Below, piece after piece: positions 27,491 through 36,081 of a stretch of DNA of 64,000 bases. The notes under the pieces were generated by a model that ran no database searches, was not told where the DNA came from, and saw only the letters and a list, made by a program, of their open reading frames with translations. The position numbers and the translations under genes are program-made. How positions within the stretch are numbered: position 1 is the stretch's first letter; each line of letters begins with the position of its first letter. Source of the DNA: Zavarzinia marina (GTDB lineage Bacteria; Pseudomonadota; Alphaproteobacteria; Zavarziniales; Zavarziniaceae); the NCBI RefSeq assembly GCF_021568905.1, contig NZ_JAKGSB010000002.1, positions 186,001 through 250,000 on the forward strand, given 5' to 3'.

Positions 27491-28206
27491 CACGGCCCGA
27501 TGCCCTCGATGTCGGCGGACAGGATGTAGCCGCCGTTGCGGACCGTGGTGATGCCCTGGGCGGCGCGCGCATCGGCCGCTTCGAGCTTGCGGCGCAGGCG
27601 CGAGATGCCGACGTCGATGGTGCGGTCGAAGGGATCGGCGCTGCGCCCCCGGGTCCAGTCCAGCAATTGGTCGCGGCTGAGCACCCGGCGCGGATGCTCG
27701 ACCAGACAGGCGAGAAGGTCGAATTCGGCCGAGGTCAGGGCGACCCGCTCCCCGGCGGCGGTCTCGACCATGCGCCCGTCGAGATCGACCACGAGATCGA
27801 ACAGGCGCAGCCGCCGCGTCGCCTGCGCCGCCGCCTGACGCTCGCCCCGGCGCAGCACGGCCCTGATGCGCGCCAGCAGTTCGCGCGGGTTGAAGGGTTT
27901 CGGCAGATAGTCGTCGGCCCCGATCTCGAGGCCGATGATGCGGTCCACGTCCTCGCCCTTCGCCGTCAGCATGACGATCGGGAACGGCACCTGCCCGGCG
28001 AGGCGGCGGCAGATCGAAAGCCCGTCCTCGCCCGGCAGCATGAGGTCGAGGACCATGAGCGCCGGCACCATGCGCGCCAGGATCATGTCCATGGCGCGGG
28101 CGTCCGCCGCCCCTTCGACCGCGAAACCCTCGCGGCGCAGGAAATGGGAGAGAAGGTCGCGGATCTCGGCGTCGTCCTCGACCAGGAGGATGGTCTTCAT
28201 CGTCAT
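27490..28206 (-). CDS. OmpR-family response regulator
   Basis: A 238-residue cytoplasmic regulator. The receiver domain has Asp11-Asp12, phosphoacceptor Asp54 (VLDLMLPGEDG), Thr in VMLTAKGE and Lys in YLPKPFNPREL. A winged helix follows (LTSAEFDLLACLVEHPRRVLSRDQLL, then DVGISRLRRKLE). The ATG at 28206 is the first in the receiver domain; the longer frame upstream has no sensible domain. The gene is first in an operon with the kinase and divergent from two small secreted protein genes. Tandem 10-bp repeats upstream (28246-28265) look like its own binding site. Confidence 0.93.
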   Translation of the reverse strand: MTMKTILLVEDDAEIRDLLSHFLRREGFAVEGAADARAMDMILARMVPALMVLDLMLPGEDGLSICRRLAGQVPFPIVMLTAKGEDVDRIIGLEIGADDYLPKPFNPRELLARIRAVLRRGERQAAAQATRRLRLFDLVVDLDGRMVETAAGERVALTSAEFDLLACLVEHPRRVLSRDQLLDWTRGRSADPFDRTIDVGISRLRRKLEAADARAAQGITTVRNGGYILSADIEGIGP

Positions 28207-28245
28207 GGCGCGATTGTCCGCCAACCCCGGCCGGGCGCAAGGGCG

Positions 28246-28265
28246 GTAACAAATCGTTACAAATC
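28246..28265. promoter_or_regulatory. Tandem 10-bp repeats, candidate OmpR-family binding site
   Basis: GTAACAAATC is followed directly by GTTACAAATC, two head-to-tail 10-bp half-sites that differ at one base. OmpR-family dimers bind direct repeats at one-turn spacing. The site lies 40 bp from the regulator start and 111 bp from the secreted protein gene, so it could control both. Confidence 0.6.
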
Positions 28266-28375
28266 CGCCCTCGCCCGAAACATCCGGGCAAAGCGCCGGC
28301 CCCAAGATCGCCCTCGTTCCCGATGGGGAAACGGATTTCGCCCGATCAGGAAATGATTTTCGAAGGAGAGCGATC

Positions 28376-28783
28376 ATGAACAAGCCCCTGCAGATCACCC
28401 TGGCCGCCCTGGCCACCACGCTTGCCCTGGCCGGCGCCGCGGCCGAGAGCTTCGCCCGCGACCGCAGTGTTTCCGGCACCGGGGCCGGCGGCCGCTCCTA
28501 TTCCCGCAGCCTCGACAGCGGCTGCCTGAACGGCACCTGCGGCCGCAGCCGCGAAGGCACCACCCGGGGCGGCAATTCCTGGTATTCGAACCGCGGCGTC
28601 AGCAACAATGGCGACGGTACCTATTCGGCCAGCCGCAGCGCGGCCGGCCCGCGCGGCGCCACCGTGAACGGCACCGGCACCACCGACGGCAACGGCACCT
28701 GGTCCTACTCCGGCACGGCGACCGGCCCGAACGGCGGCGCCGTCGAGGTCGACAAGAGCGTCACCGTCACCCCCGCCAACTGA
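28376..28783 (+). CDS. Small secreted Gly/Ser/Thr-rich protein
   Basis: A 135-residue protein with a clear Sec signal (residues 1-28, LAALATTLALAGAAAESFA). The mature part is rich in Gly, Ser, Thr and Asn with repeated motifs of the kind GDGTYSASRSAAGPRG and GNGTWSYSGTATGPNG, which suggest a short beta-repeat. Two cysteines (CLNGTC) could form a disulfide. A GAAGGAGAG ribosome site precedes the ATG. It is divergent from a two-component system and 26 bp upstream of a cysteine-rich secreted protein, so a regulated envelope pair is plausible. I do not recognise a named family. Confidence 0.8.
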   Translation: MNKPLQITLAALATTLALAGAAAESFARDRSVSGTGAGGRSYSRSLDSGCLNGTCGRSREGTTRGGNSWYSNRGVSNNGDGTYSASRSAAGPRGATVNGTGTTDGNGTWSYSGTATGPNGGAVEVDKSVTVTPAN

Positions 28784-28809
28784 TCCGAATAGCCCGAAGG
28801 AAAAGCCCC

Positions 28810-29070
28810 ATGTTCCGCAAGCTCGCCTTGATCACCGTCGTCCTGGCCGCCGCCGTTCCCGCCCTCGCCCCCGCCGCCATGGCCCAGGGCGGGCCGATCG
28901 CCCAGAAGGTGCGCGCCGCCTGCACCAACGACGTCCAGACCCTGTGCCCCGACGTGCAGCCCGGCGGCGGCCGCATCCTGCAATGCCTGAAGGAGAAGCA
29001 GTCGCAGGTCTCGCCCGACTGCATCGCCGCCCTCGAGGAAGCCAAGGCCGCGCGCGCGGCCCAGCAGTAA
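28810..29070 (+). CDS. Small periplasmic cysteine-rich repeat protein
   Basis: An 86-residue protein with a signal peptide (residues 1-25, ending AAMA). The mature part carries one cysteine-rich repeat: VRAACTNDVQTLCPDVQPGG, then LQCLKEKQSQVSPDC. The spacing CxxDxxxLC...G....CL......S..C is that of the PF00839 (Golgi apparatus protein 1-type) repeat found in bacterial secreted proteins. It likely holds two disulfides in the periplasm. It is cotranscribed with the preceding secreted gene (26-bp gap with an AAGGAAAAG ribosome site). Confidence 0.82.
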   Translation: MFRKLALITVVLAAAVPALAPAAMAQGGPIAQKVRAACTNDVQTLCPDVQPGGGRILQCLKEKQSQVSPDCIAALEEAKAARAAQQ

Positions 29071-29089
29071 GCGGCGGGATCTCGACTCC

Positions 29090-29130
29090 CCCCTCACCCC
29101 AACCCCTCTCCCCGAGCGGGGGGAGGGGGT
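29090..29130. repeat. Dispersed repeat type C copy
   Basis: Third copy of the CCCTCACCCCAACCCCTCTC element, with the internal hairpin CTCCCC-GAGC-GGGGGAG. It fills the gap before the fatty acid hydroxylase gene and lies only 21 bp from its start, so it would be transcribed in the leader. Confidence 0.7.
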
Positions 29131-29151
29131 ATCGCATCAGGACGAGGACCG

Positions 29152-29988
29152 ATGGAAGCGCTGTTGCAATCGCCCCTGGCCGGCACCGGCCCGCGCCTGG
29201 TGCCGCTCCTGATCCTGATCGGTCTCGTGACGATCGAGGCCGGCCTCTCCTGGTATCGCGGGCGGGCCGCCTACGACCTCGGCGAGACGGCGGCGACCGG
29301 CGTGATCATGGCCGGCCAGCGCCTGATCGGGCTGATCGCCGCGCCCCTCGTACTGGTGCCCCTGTTCGCCGCCGCCGAGCTTCGCCCGTTCGAAATCGAT
29401 CCGGCGACACCGCTCGGTCTTGCCGCGCTCTTTCTCGGTGTCGAGTTCTGCTACTACTGGCATCACCGCGCGATGCACCGTGTCCGCCTGCTGTGGGCGA
29501 CCCACGGCGTCCACCATTCGGCGACGAGGCTGAACCTCACCGCCGCCTTTCGGCTGGGCTGGGGCGGGCAGTTGACGGGCGGCTTCCTGTTCTATCTGCC
29601 GCTGGTGCTGATCGGCTTTCCGCCGTTCGCGGTGCTGGCGATGCTGGCGGCCAATCTCTTCTACCAATTGTTCCTGCACACGGCCTGGATGCCGCGCCTC
29701 GGCCCCCTGGAGGCGGTCATGAACACGCCGCGCCACCACCATGTCCACCATGCGGTGAACGACGTCTGCATCGACCGCAATTTCGGCGGCGTGACCATCG
29801 TCTTCGACCGAATGTTCGGCACCTTCCAGCCCGTCCCGGCAGAGGAACTGCGCTACGGCCGGGTGGATGGCGCGCCGACCCGCAATCCCTTCCGGGTGGC
29901 GCTGGGCGGCTGGATCGATCTCGGCCGGCGCCTCGGCACAGCCCGCAGCCTGAAATCGGGGCTCGCCGCCGTCTTCGGCCGCCCCTGA
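29152..29988 (+). CDS. Fatty acid hydroxylase/sterol desaturase family membrane protein
   Basis: A 278-residue di-iron membrane protein with about four hydrophobic helices. Histidine clusters typical of the FA_hydroxylase superfamily are WHHRAMHRVRLLWATHGVHHS (residues about 103-123) and TPRHHHVHHAVND (about 191-203). Such enzymes hydroxylate lipids or sterol-like molecules using oxygen. The substrate cannot be read. It is followed by a strong terminator, so it is the end of a transcription unit that may start at the secreted protein genes. Confidence 0.88.
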   Translation: MEALLQSPLAGTGPRLVPLLILIGLVTIEAGLSWYRGRAAYDLGETAATGVIMAGQRLIGLIAAPLVLVPLFAAAELRPFEIDPATPLGLAALFLGVEFCYYWHHRAMHRVRLLWATHGVHHSATRLNLTAAFRLGWGGQLTGGFLFYLPLVLIGFPPFAVLAMLAANLFYQLFLHTAWMPRLGPLEAVMNTPRHHHVHHAVNDVCIDRNFGGVTIVFDRMFGTFQPVPAEELRYGRVDGAPTRNPFRVALGGWIDLGRRLGTARSLKSGLAAVFGRP

Positions 29989-30082
29989 CTCCCATCCGGC
30001 CCCGGCACTTCCCCCCGCCGCCGGCCGGTCCCGATCCGGGGCCTGGCTTCCGCCACTCCCCAGCGCCGCCGGATCGAACCTC

Positions 30083-30120
30083 GGCGCGGCCGGATGTGTC
30101 CCTCCGGCCGCGCCATCCTT
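30083..30120 (+). terminator. Rho-independent terminator after the hydroxylase gene
   Basis: GGCGCGGCCGG (30083-30093) and CCGGCCGCGCC (30104-30114) form a perfect 11-bp stem with a 10-nt loop, followed by ATCCTTTT. It lies between convergent genes. On the other strand the stem lacks a U-run. Confidence 0.8.
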
Positions 30121-30158
30121 TTAAAGCTCTTGGCCGGGACGACGCGGGGGGCGACGGT

Positions 30159-32069
30159 TCAGGCCGCGCCCTTCTCCGTCTTGGCGTAGCCGACCGTGCG
30201 CAGCGAATCCGTGATCTCGTCGAGGATCATGGGATCGTCGATGGTCGCCGGCATCGACCATTTCTCGCCGTCGGCGATCTTGCGCATGGTGCCGCGCAGG
30301 ATCTTGCCCGAGCGGGTCTTCGGCAGGCGCTTGACGACGGTCACGGTCTTGAAGGCGGCGACCGGGCCGATCTTCTCGCGCACCAGCTTCACCAGTTCCT
30401 TCTCGATCTCTTCGTCCGGGCGGTTGACGCCGGCCTTGAGGACGACGAAGCCGACCGGCACCTGACCCTTCAGGGCATCGGCCGCGCCGATGACCGCGCA
30501 TTCGGCGACGTCGGGGTGATAGGCCAGCACTTCCTCCATGCCGCCGGTCGAAAGCCTATGACCGGCGACATTGATGATGTCGTCGGTCCGGCTCATGACG
30601 AAGAGATAGCCGTCCTCGTCGATATAGCCGGCGTCGCCGGTCTTGTAGTAGCCGGGGAAATCCGAGAGGTAGGAGCGGATATAACCCTCGTCGTTGTGCC
30701 ACAGCGTCGGCAGGGCGCCGGGGGCGAGCGGCAATTTCACGACGATGGAACCGATGTCGCCCCGCTTCACCTCGTTGTTCTCGTTGTCGAGGACGCGGAT
30801 GTCGTAACCGGGCACGGCGCAGGTGGGCGAGCCGTATTTCACCGGCAGCAGCTCGACGCCGACCATGTTGGCGGCCATGGGCCAGCCCGATTCGGTCTGC
30901 CACCAATGGTCGATCACCGGGACCTTCACCATGCGCTCCGCCCATTGCACGGTGTCCGGGTCCGCGCGCTCGCCCGCCAGGAACAGGGTGCGCAGGCCCG
31001 AGATGTCGTAGGTCTCGAGGAACTTGCCCTCCGGATCTTCCTTCTTGATGGCGCGGAAGGCCGTCGGGGCGCAGAACAGCACCTTGCAGTCGTATTCGGC
31101 GATCATGCGCCAGAAGGCGCCGGCGTCGGGCGTGCCGACCGGCTTTCCCTCGTAGAGGATGGTGGTCGCGCCGATCAGCAAGGGGCCATAGGTAATATAG
31201 GAATGGCCGACGACCCAGCCGACGTCGGAGGCCGCCCAGAACACTTCGCCGGGCGCGACGCCGTAGATGTTCTTCATCGACCAGGCGAGCGCCACCATGT
31301 GCCCGGCATTGTCGCGCACCACGCCCTTCGGCACGCCCGTGGTGCCGGAGGTGTAGAGGACATAGAGCGGATCGGTGGAGGCGACGGGCACGCAGTCGGC
31401 CGGCGCCGCGGCCCCGACCACCTGAGCCCAGTCGAAGTCGCGGCCCGCGACCAGGGGGGCTTCCAGCATCGGGCGCTGCAGGACGAAGGTGAAGTCCGGC
31501 TTGTTGGTGGCGAGGTCGATCGCCTCGTCCAGCAGCGGCTTATAGGCGACGGTGCGCCCCGGCTCCACGCCGCAGGAGGCGGTGAGGATCGCCTTCGGCT
31601 TGGCGTCGTTGATGCGGGTCGCCAGCTCCTTGGCGGCGAAGCCGCCGAAGACGACGGAATGGATGGCGCCGAGACGGGCACAGGCCAGCATGGCCATCAC
31701 CGCCTCGGGCACCATGGGCATGTAGATGATGACCCGGTCGCCCTTCTCGACACCCTTTTCGGCCATGGCACCGGCCAGAAGGGCGACCGCGTCGCGCATC
31801 TCGCGATAGGTGAAGCGCGCCTTCACGCCGGTCACCGGGCTGTCGTAGATCAGGGCGTCCTGATCGCCGCGCCCGGCCTCGACGTGGCGGTCCAGGCAGT
31901 TCCAGGCCGTGTTCACCGTGCCACCGGGGAACCAGCGATAGAGCGGCGCGGCGCTGTCGTCGAGGACCTGGGCCGCCGGCTCGATCCAGTCGATCGCCTG
32001 GGCCGCCTCGTTCCAGAAGCCCTGCGGATCCGCCTGCCAGCGTGCATACATTTCGGAATAGGCGCCCAC
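30159..32069 (-). CDS. prpE: Propionyl-CoA synthetase
   Basis: A 636-residue acyl-CoA synthetase of the acetyl/propionyl-CoA family. Motifs in order: the N-terminal ACAS segment (YARWQADPQGFW), YTSGTTGVPKGVVRD, WWQTESGWPMA, YYKTGDAGYIDEDGYLFVMSRTDD, and LPKTRSGKILRGTMRK with the catalytic lysine that is regulated by acetylation in relatives. The short length and VVRDNAGH after the P-loop separate it from acetyl-CoA synthetase. It activates propionate from odd-chain fatty acid breakdown. The gene stands alone, with no prpBCD or mutase genes near. A sirtuin that could deacylate its lysine is encoded at 47758. Confidence 0.92.
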   Translation of the reverse strand: MGAYSEMYARWQADPQGFWNEAAQAIDWIEPAAQVLDDSAAPLYRWFPGGTVNTAWNCLDRHVEAGRGDQDALIYDSPVTGVKARFTYREMRDAVALLAGAMAEKGVEKGDRVIIYMPMVPEAVMAMLACARLGAIHSVVFGGFAAKELATRINDAKPKAILTASCGVEPGRTVAYKPLLDEAIDLATNKPDFTFVLQRPMLEAPLVAGRDFDWAQVVGAAAPADCVPVASTDPLYVLYTSGTTGVPKGVVRDNAGHMVALAWSMKNIYGVAPGEVFWAASDVGWVVGHSYITYGPLLIGATTILYEGKPVGTPDAGAFWRMIAEYDCKVLFCAPTAFRAIKKEDPEGKFLETYDISGLRTLFLAGERADPDTVQWAERMVKVPVIDHWWQTESGWPMAANMVGVELLPVKYGSPTCAVPGYDIRVLDNENNEVKRGDIGSIVVKLPLAPGALPTLWHNDEGYIRSYLSDFPGYYKTGDAGYIDEDGYLFVMSRTDDIINVAGHRLSTGGMEEVLAYHPDVAECAVIGAADALKGQVPVGFVVLKAGVNRPDEEIEKELVKLVREKIGPVAAFKTVTVVKRLPKTRSGKILRGTMRKIADGEKWSMPATIDDPMILDEITDSLRTVGYAKTEKGAA

Positions 32070-32298
32070 GGTCGTGTCCTCCCCGTTCGGCTGATTTTTC
32101 TCTATGGCGCGGATTCAGCAAAATGCGGGCGTGGATTTCAACGTCCAATCCGCCGATGCCCGTCACACTTTGGTCGCAAGTGCCGGCCCGACCGGGCTTT
32201 TCGCCAGCGTCATTTCGTCTTCTGCGGGCATCGGGCGGATTAGAACGATGCGCTGCGCCGCGTTCATGCTATGCTGCGCGGAGTAACCATACCCTCCG

Positions 32299-33600
32299 AT
32301 GACTCTCGACCTTACGATCCTCGTCCTGCTCGTCGCGCTCAACGGCTTCCTCGTCATGGCCGAACTGGCCATCGTGGCGGCCAAGCGGGCCCGATTGAAG
32401 CGGGCGGCGGATGCCGGCAGCGCGGCTGCCCGCACCGCGCTCGACCTTGCCGGCGACCCCGGCAAGTTCCTCTCCACCGTCCAGATCGGCATCACGGCGA
32501 TCGGCACGCTGTCCGGCGCCTTCGGCGGCCAGGCGCTGGCCGGGCCGCTGTCGGAATTCCTGGCCGGCTTTCCCTCGGTGGCGCCCTATGCCGACACGAT
32601 GGCGATCGCGATCATCGTCGCCGGCCTGACCTATGTGACGCTGATCCTGGGCGAACTGGTGCCGAAGCGCCTGGCGCTGGCCAGGGCGGAATCCGTCGCC
32701 CTCTTCGTCTCGCGGCCGCTGCGCTTCCTGTCGGTGGTCGCGGCGCCGGCCGTCGCGCTGATCAATTTCTCGACCAACATGGTCCTGAAGATCCTGCCCC
32801 AGGGCTCGAAGGAACCCGAGGTGACGGACGAGGAAGTGCGCGTCCTGATGCAGGAAGGCGCCGCCGCCGGCCATTTCCAGGAGGCGGAGCGCGCCATCGT
32901 CGAAATGACGCTGCGTCTGGGCGACCGCTATGTCGACGCCCTGATGACGCCGCGCCCGCAGATCGAATGGCTGGACGTCACCGACCCGCCGGAAGAGACC
33001 TGGCGCAAGATCACCGAGAGCCATTATTCCCGCTTCCCGGTGAAGAAGGGCACGACCAAGACCGTGCTCGGCTTCGTCCAGGTGAAGGATCTCTTCGCGC
33101 AGGCCCAGGTGCGGCAGGGCAAGGCGCCGGATCTCGACGCCGCGATCCACACCGCCCTCTATATCCCCGAGACGACGCCCGCCCTGAAGGCGCTGGAGGC
33201 GTTTCGCCTGAACGGCAGCCCGATCGCCCTGATCGTCGACGAATATGGCGACATCCAGGGCCTCGTCACCCTGACCGACCTTCTCGAAGCCCTGATCGGC
33301 GAACTCGAGGAAGCGGACACGCCCGAGGACGAGCGTTCGGTCGTGCAGCGCGACGACGGCTCCTTCCTGATCGACGGCGGCTATTCCCTCGACCGGCTGT
33401 GGGACCTTCTCGGCATGCCTGAGGCGTATGACGAGGATGCGGACTACAACACGCTGGGCGGCTTGATGATGCACCGCCTGAAGCGTATCCCCTCGGCGGG
33501 GGACAAGTTCGACCTCGGCCCCTATCGCTTCGAGGTCATGGACATGGACGGCAGGCGGGTGGACAAGGTGCTGGTCGGTCCCGTGGAGACCGAGGCCTGA
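32299..33600 (+). CDS. HlyC/CorC family transporter (CNNM domain, CBS pair, CorC domain)
   Basis: A 433-residue membrane protein. Residues 1-190 are the CNNM (DUF21) membrane domain with 3-4 helices (ILVLLVALNGFLVMAELAIV, LSTVQIGITAIGTL). CBS repeats follow (MTPRPQIEWLDV, IDEYGDIQGLVTLTDLLEAL), then a C-terminal CorC_HlyC domain (YNTLGGLMMHRLKRIPSAGDKF). Relatives export magnesium or cobalt. It is 38 bp upstream of a TerC-family gene, so the pair probably manages divalent metals. ATG at 32299 is the likely start. Confidence 0.92.
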   Translation: MTLDLTILVLLVALNGFLVMAELAIVAAKRARLKRAADAGSAAARTALDLAGDPGKFLSTVQIGITAIGTLSGAFGGQALAGPLSEFLAGFPSVAPYADTMAIAIIVAGLTYVTLILGELVPKRLALARAESVALFVSRPLRFLSVVAAPAVALINFSTNMVLKILPQGSKEPEVTDEEVRVLMQEGAAAGHFQEAERAIVEMTLRLGDRYVDALMTPRPQIEWLDVTDPPEETWRKITESHYSRFPVKKGTTKTVLGFVQVKDLFAQAQVRQGKAPDLDAAIHTALYIPETTPALKALEAFRLNGSPIALIVDEYGDIQGLVTLTDLLEALIGELEEADTPEDERSVVQRDDGSFLIDGGYSLDRLWDLLGMPEAYDEDADYNTLGGLMMHRLKRIPSAGDKFDLGPYRFEVMDMDGRRVDKVLVGPVETEA

Positions 33601-33638
33601 CGCAGGCCGGCCCCGTGCCGCCGTATCGAGGAGTCATC

Positions 33639-34265
33639 GTGGACTGGAATCTGCTGACCGAACAATTGGTCGCCTTCGGCGGCATCGTCCTGGTCGATCT
33701 GGTGATGGCCGGCGACAATGCCATCGTGATCGGCATCGCCGCTTCGGCCGTGGCGCCCGAGATGCGGCGCAAGGTGATCTTCTGGGGCCTCGTCGGCGCC
33801 ATGGTCATGCGCATCGGCTTCGCGGCGGTCACCACCGAGTTGATGGGCCTGATCGGACTGACCCTGGCCGGCGGCCTGCTGCTGCTCTGGGTCTCGTGGA
33901 AGATGTGGCGCGAGATCGAGGCCCAGCGCAAGGCGAAGCGCGGCGAGGACGCGGAGGAGGAATTCCTGCCGGGCGAGAAGGCGCCGACCACCTTTCGGGG
34001 CGCCGTCGGCCAGATCATCCTGGCCGATGTCTCCATGTCGCTCGACAATGTTCTCGCCGTCGCCGGCATAGCCAAGGAGCATCTCTGGGTGCTGGCGGCG
34101 GGCCTCATCCTGTCCATCGCGCTGATGGGCGCGGCCGCCACCCTGGTGGCCCAGCTTCTCAAGCGTTACCACTGGATCGCCTATGTCGGTCTGGCGGTCG
34201 TTACCTATGTCGCGCTGGACATGATCTATCGGGGGACGGTACAGGTCGTCGAGGCCGCCACATAA
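33639..34265 (+). CDS. TerC-family membrane protein (YjbE/YkoY type)
   Basis: A 208-residue integral membrane protein with about six to seven helices. The paired acidic motifs DLVMAGDNAIVIG and ADVSMSLDNVLAVAG are diagnostic for TerC. Bacillus homologues export manganese and help metallate secreted enzymes. I chose GTG at 33639 because GAGGAG sits six bases before it; an upstream GTG at 33615 lacks this. No yybP-ykoY manganese riboswitch is visible in the 38 bp before it or in the 229-bp leader of the preceding CorC gene. It is cotranscribed with that gene. Confidence 0.9.
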   Translation: MDWNLLTEQLVAFGGIVLVDLVMAGDNAIVIGIAASAVAPEMRRKVIFWGLVGAMVMRIGFAAVTTELMGLIGLTLAGGLLLLWVSWKMWREIEAQRKAKRGEDAEEEFLPGEKAPTTFRGAVGQIILADVSMSLDNVLAVAGIAKEHLWVLAAGLILSIALMGAAATLVAQLLKRYHWIAYVGLAVVTYVALDMIYRGTVQVVEAAT

Positions 34266-34365
34266 CAACGACAACGCCGAACCCCGGCGGCCGCCAAACA
34301 CCGCGTCGAGAGGGCCAGTTCTCGAAACCGCCAATAAGCCTCGCCAAGGGGGCACGTAGAAGACG

Positions 34366-35991
34366 ATGACGAATCCTTACGAAACCGACCTCGACAAGAA
34401 TCCCGCCAACTACGTTCCCCTGACGCCCATCGGCTTTCTGGAACGTTCGGCGGCGATCTATCCGAACCGGACCGCCATCATCCATGGCGACCGCCGCATC
34501 TCCTATGCCGATGCCTATGCCCGCGCCCGGCGCCTCGCCTCGGCGCTGGCGGCGAAGGGGGTCGGCCTCGGCGATACGGTCTCGGTCATGGCGCCGAACA
34601 TCCCGCCGGTGCTGGACGCCCATTTCGGCGTGCCCATGCTGGGCGCGATCCTGAACACGCTGAACATCCGCCTCGATGCCGCGACCATCGCCTTCACCCT
34701 GGATCATGCCGAGACCAAGGTGCTGATCACCGACCGCGAATTCGCCCATGTGATCAAGCCGGCGCTCGAGATGTGCAAGGTGAAGCCGCTCGTCATCGAC
34801 ATCGACGATCCGGTCTATACCGGCAAGGGGGACCGCCTCGGCGACATCGAATACGAGGACTTCATCGCCGCCGGCGACCCGGACTTCGCCTGGACGGGTC
34901 CGGACGACGAGTGGCGCGCCATCAGCCTGAACTACACCTCGGGCACGACGGGCAATCCCAAGGGCGTCGTCTATCACCACCGTGGCGCCTATCTGAACGC
35001 AGTCGACAACATCGTCTCGGCCGGCATGACCGGTTCGTCGGTCTATCTCTGGACCCTGCCGATGTTCCACTGCAACGGCTGGTGCTTCACCTGGTCGCTG
35101 GCGGTCGTCGGCGGCACCCATGTCTGCCTGCGCCGGGTCGAGGCCGGCGCCATCTATTCGGCGATCGCCGAGCACAAGGTGACCCACCTCTGCGGCGCGC
35201 CCATCGTCATGGGCATGCTGATCAACGCCGCCGCCGACCTGAAGAAGCCGCTGCCCAACAAGGTCGAACTCTTCACCGCCGCCGCCCCGCCGCCCGCCGC
35301 CGTCATCGCGGCAATGGAAGCGAACGGCTTCAAGATCACCCATCTCTACGGCCTGACCGAGACCTATGGTCCCTCGACGCTCTGCGCCTGGAACGAGGAT
35401 TGGGACGCGCTCCCCGCCGACAAGCAGGCCGAGCTGAAGGCGCGCCAGGGCGTGAAATCGCCCATGCTGGCCGGCCTCGACGTCATGGATCCCGCGACCA
35501 TGGAACCGGTGCCGCGCGACGGCAAGACCATGGGCGAGGTCATGTTCCGCGGCAATCTGGTCATGAAGGGCTACCTGAAGAACCCCAAGGCCTCGCAGGA
35601 AGCCTTCGCCGGCGGCTGGTTCCATTCGGGCGACCTGGGCGTCATCCATCCCGACGGCTACATCCAGCTTCGCGACCGCTCGAAGGACATCATCATCTCG
35701 GGCGGCGAGAACATCTCGACCATCGAGGTGGAGGACGTCCTCTACAAGCACCCGAAGATCCTGGAAGCCGCCGTCGTCGCCCGCCCGGACGAGAAATGGG
35801 GCGAAACGCCCTGCGCCTTCATCAGCCTGAAGGCGGGCGAGAGCCTGACCGAGGCGGAGGTGATCGCCTTCTGCAAGGACAATCTGGCGGGTTACAAGGT
35901 GCCGCGCACGGTGGTGTTCGAGGAACTGCCCAAGACCTCCACCGGCAAGGTCCAGAAATTCATCCTGCGCGACCGCGCCAAGGCACTGTAA
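34366..35991 (+). CDS. Medium-chain acyl-CoA ligase, AlkK/DmdB-like
   Basis: A 541-residue adenylate-forming ligase. Motifs are LNYTSGTTGNPKGVVYHHRG, the family-typical LPMFHCNGWCFTW, HLYGLTETYGPST, WFHSGDLGVIHPDGYIQLRDRSKDII and LPKTSTGKVQKFILR with the catalytic lysine. The MFHCNGW sequence links it to AlkK (medium-chain fatty acids from alkane oxidation) and DmdB (methylmercaptopropionate). It converges on the AlkB fusion gene with a shared terminator, which favours the fatty acid role: alkane to alcohol to acid to acyl-CoA. Specificity remains an inference. Confidence 0.9.
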   Translation: MTNPYETDLDKNPANYVPLTPIGFLERSAAIYPNRTAIIHGDRRISYADAYARARRLASALAAKGVGLGDTVSVMAPNIPPVLDAHFGVPMLGAILNTLNIRLDAATIAFTLDHAETKVLITDREFAHVIKPALEMCKVKPLVIDIDDPVYTGKGDRLGDIEYEDFIAAGDPDFAWTGPDDEWRAISLNYTSGTTGNPKGVVYHHRGAYLNAVDNIVSAGMTGSSVYLWTLPMFHCNGWCFTWSLAVVGGTHVCLRRVEAGAIYSAIAEHKVTHLCGAPIVMGMLINAAADLKKPLPNKVELFTAAAPPPAAVIAAMEANGFKITHLYGLTETYGPSTLCAWNEDWDALPADKQAELKARQGVKSPMLAGLDVMDPATMEPVPRDGKTMGEVMFRGNLVMKGYLKNPKASQEAFAGGWFHSGDLGVIHPDGYIQLRDRSKDIIISGGENISTIEVEDVLYKHPKILEAAVVARPDEKWGETPCAFISLKAGESLTEAEVIAFCKDNLAGYKVPRTVVFEELPKTSTGKVQKFILRDRAKAL

Positions 35992-36007
35992 TCAAACACA
36001 TTGCATC

Positions 36008-36027
36008 GCCCCGGCCTGCGCCGGGGC
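36008..36027. repeat. Dispersed palindrome type B copy
   Basis: GCCCCGGC-CTGC-GCCGGGGC followed by GACGCGTA, matching the copy at 12825-12844 in stem and flank. It lies between the ligase stop and the bidirectional terminator. Confidence 0.75.
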
Positions 36028-36041
36028 GACGCGTAAGGCGA

Positions 36042-36079
36042 AAAGGCCGGGCGGATCATCTCCGCCCGGCCTTTCTTTT
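36042..36079. terminator. Bidirectional rho-independent terminator
   Basis: AAAGGCCGGGCGGA (36042-36055) and TCCGCCCGGCCTTT (36061-36074) form a perfect 14-bp stem with a 5-nt loop, with CTTTTG on the right and GCGAAAA on the left. It serves both convergent genes, the acyl-CoA ligase and the AlkB fusion. Confidence 0.9.
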
Positions 36080-36081
36080 GA

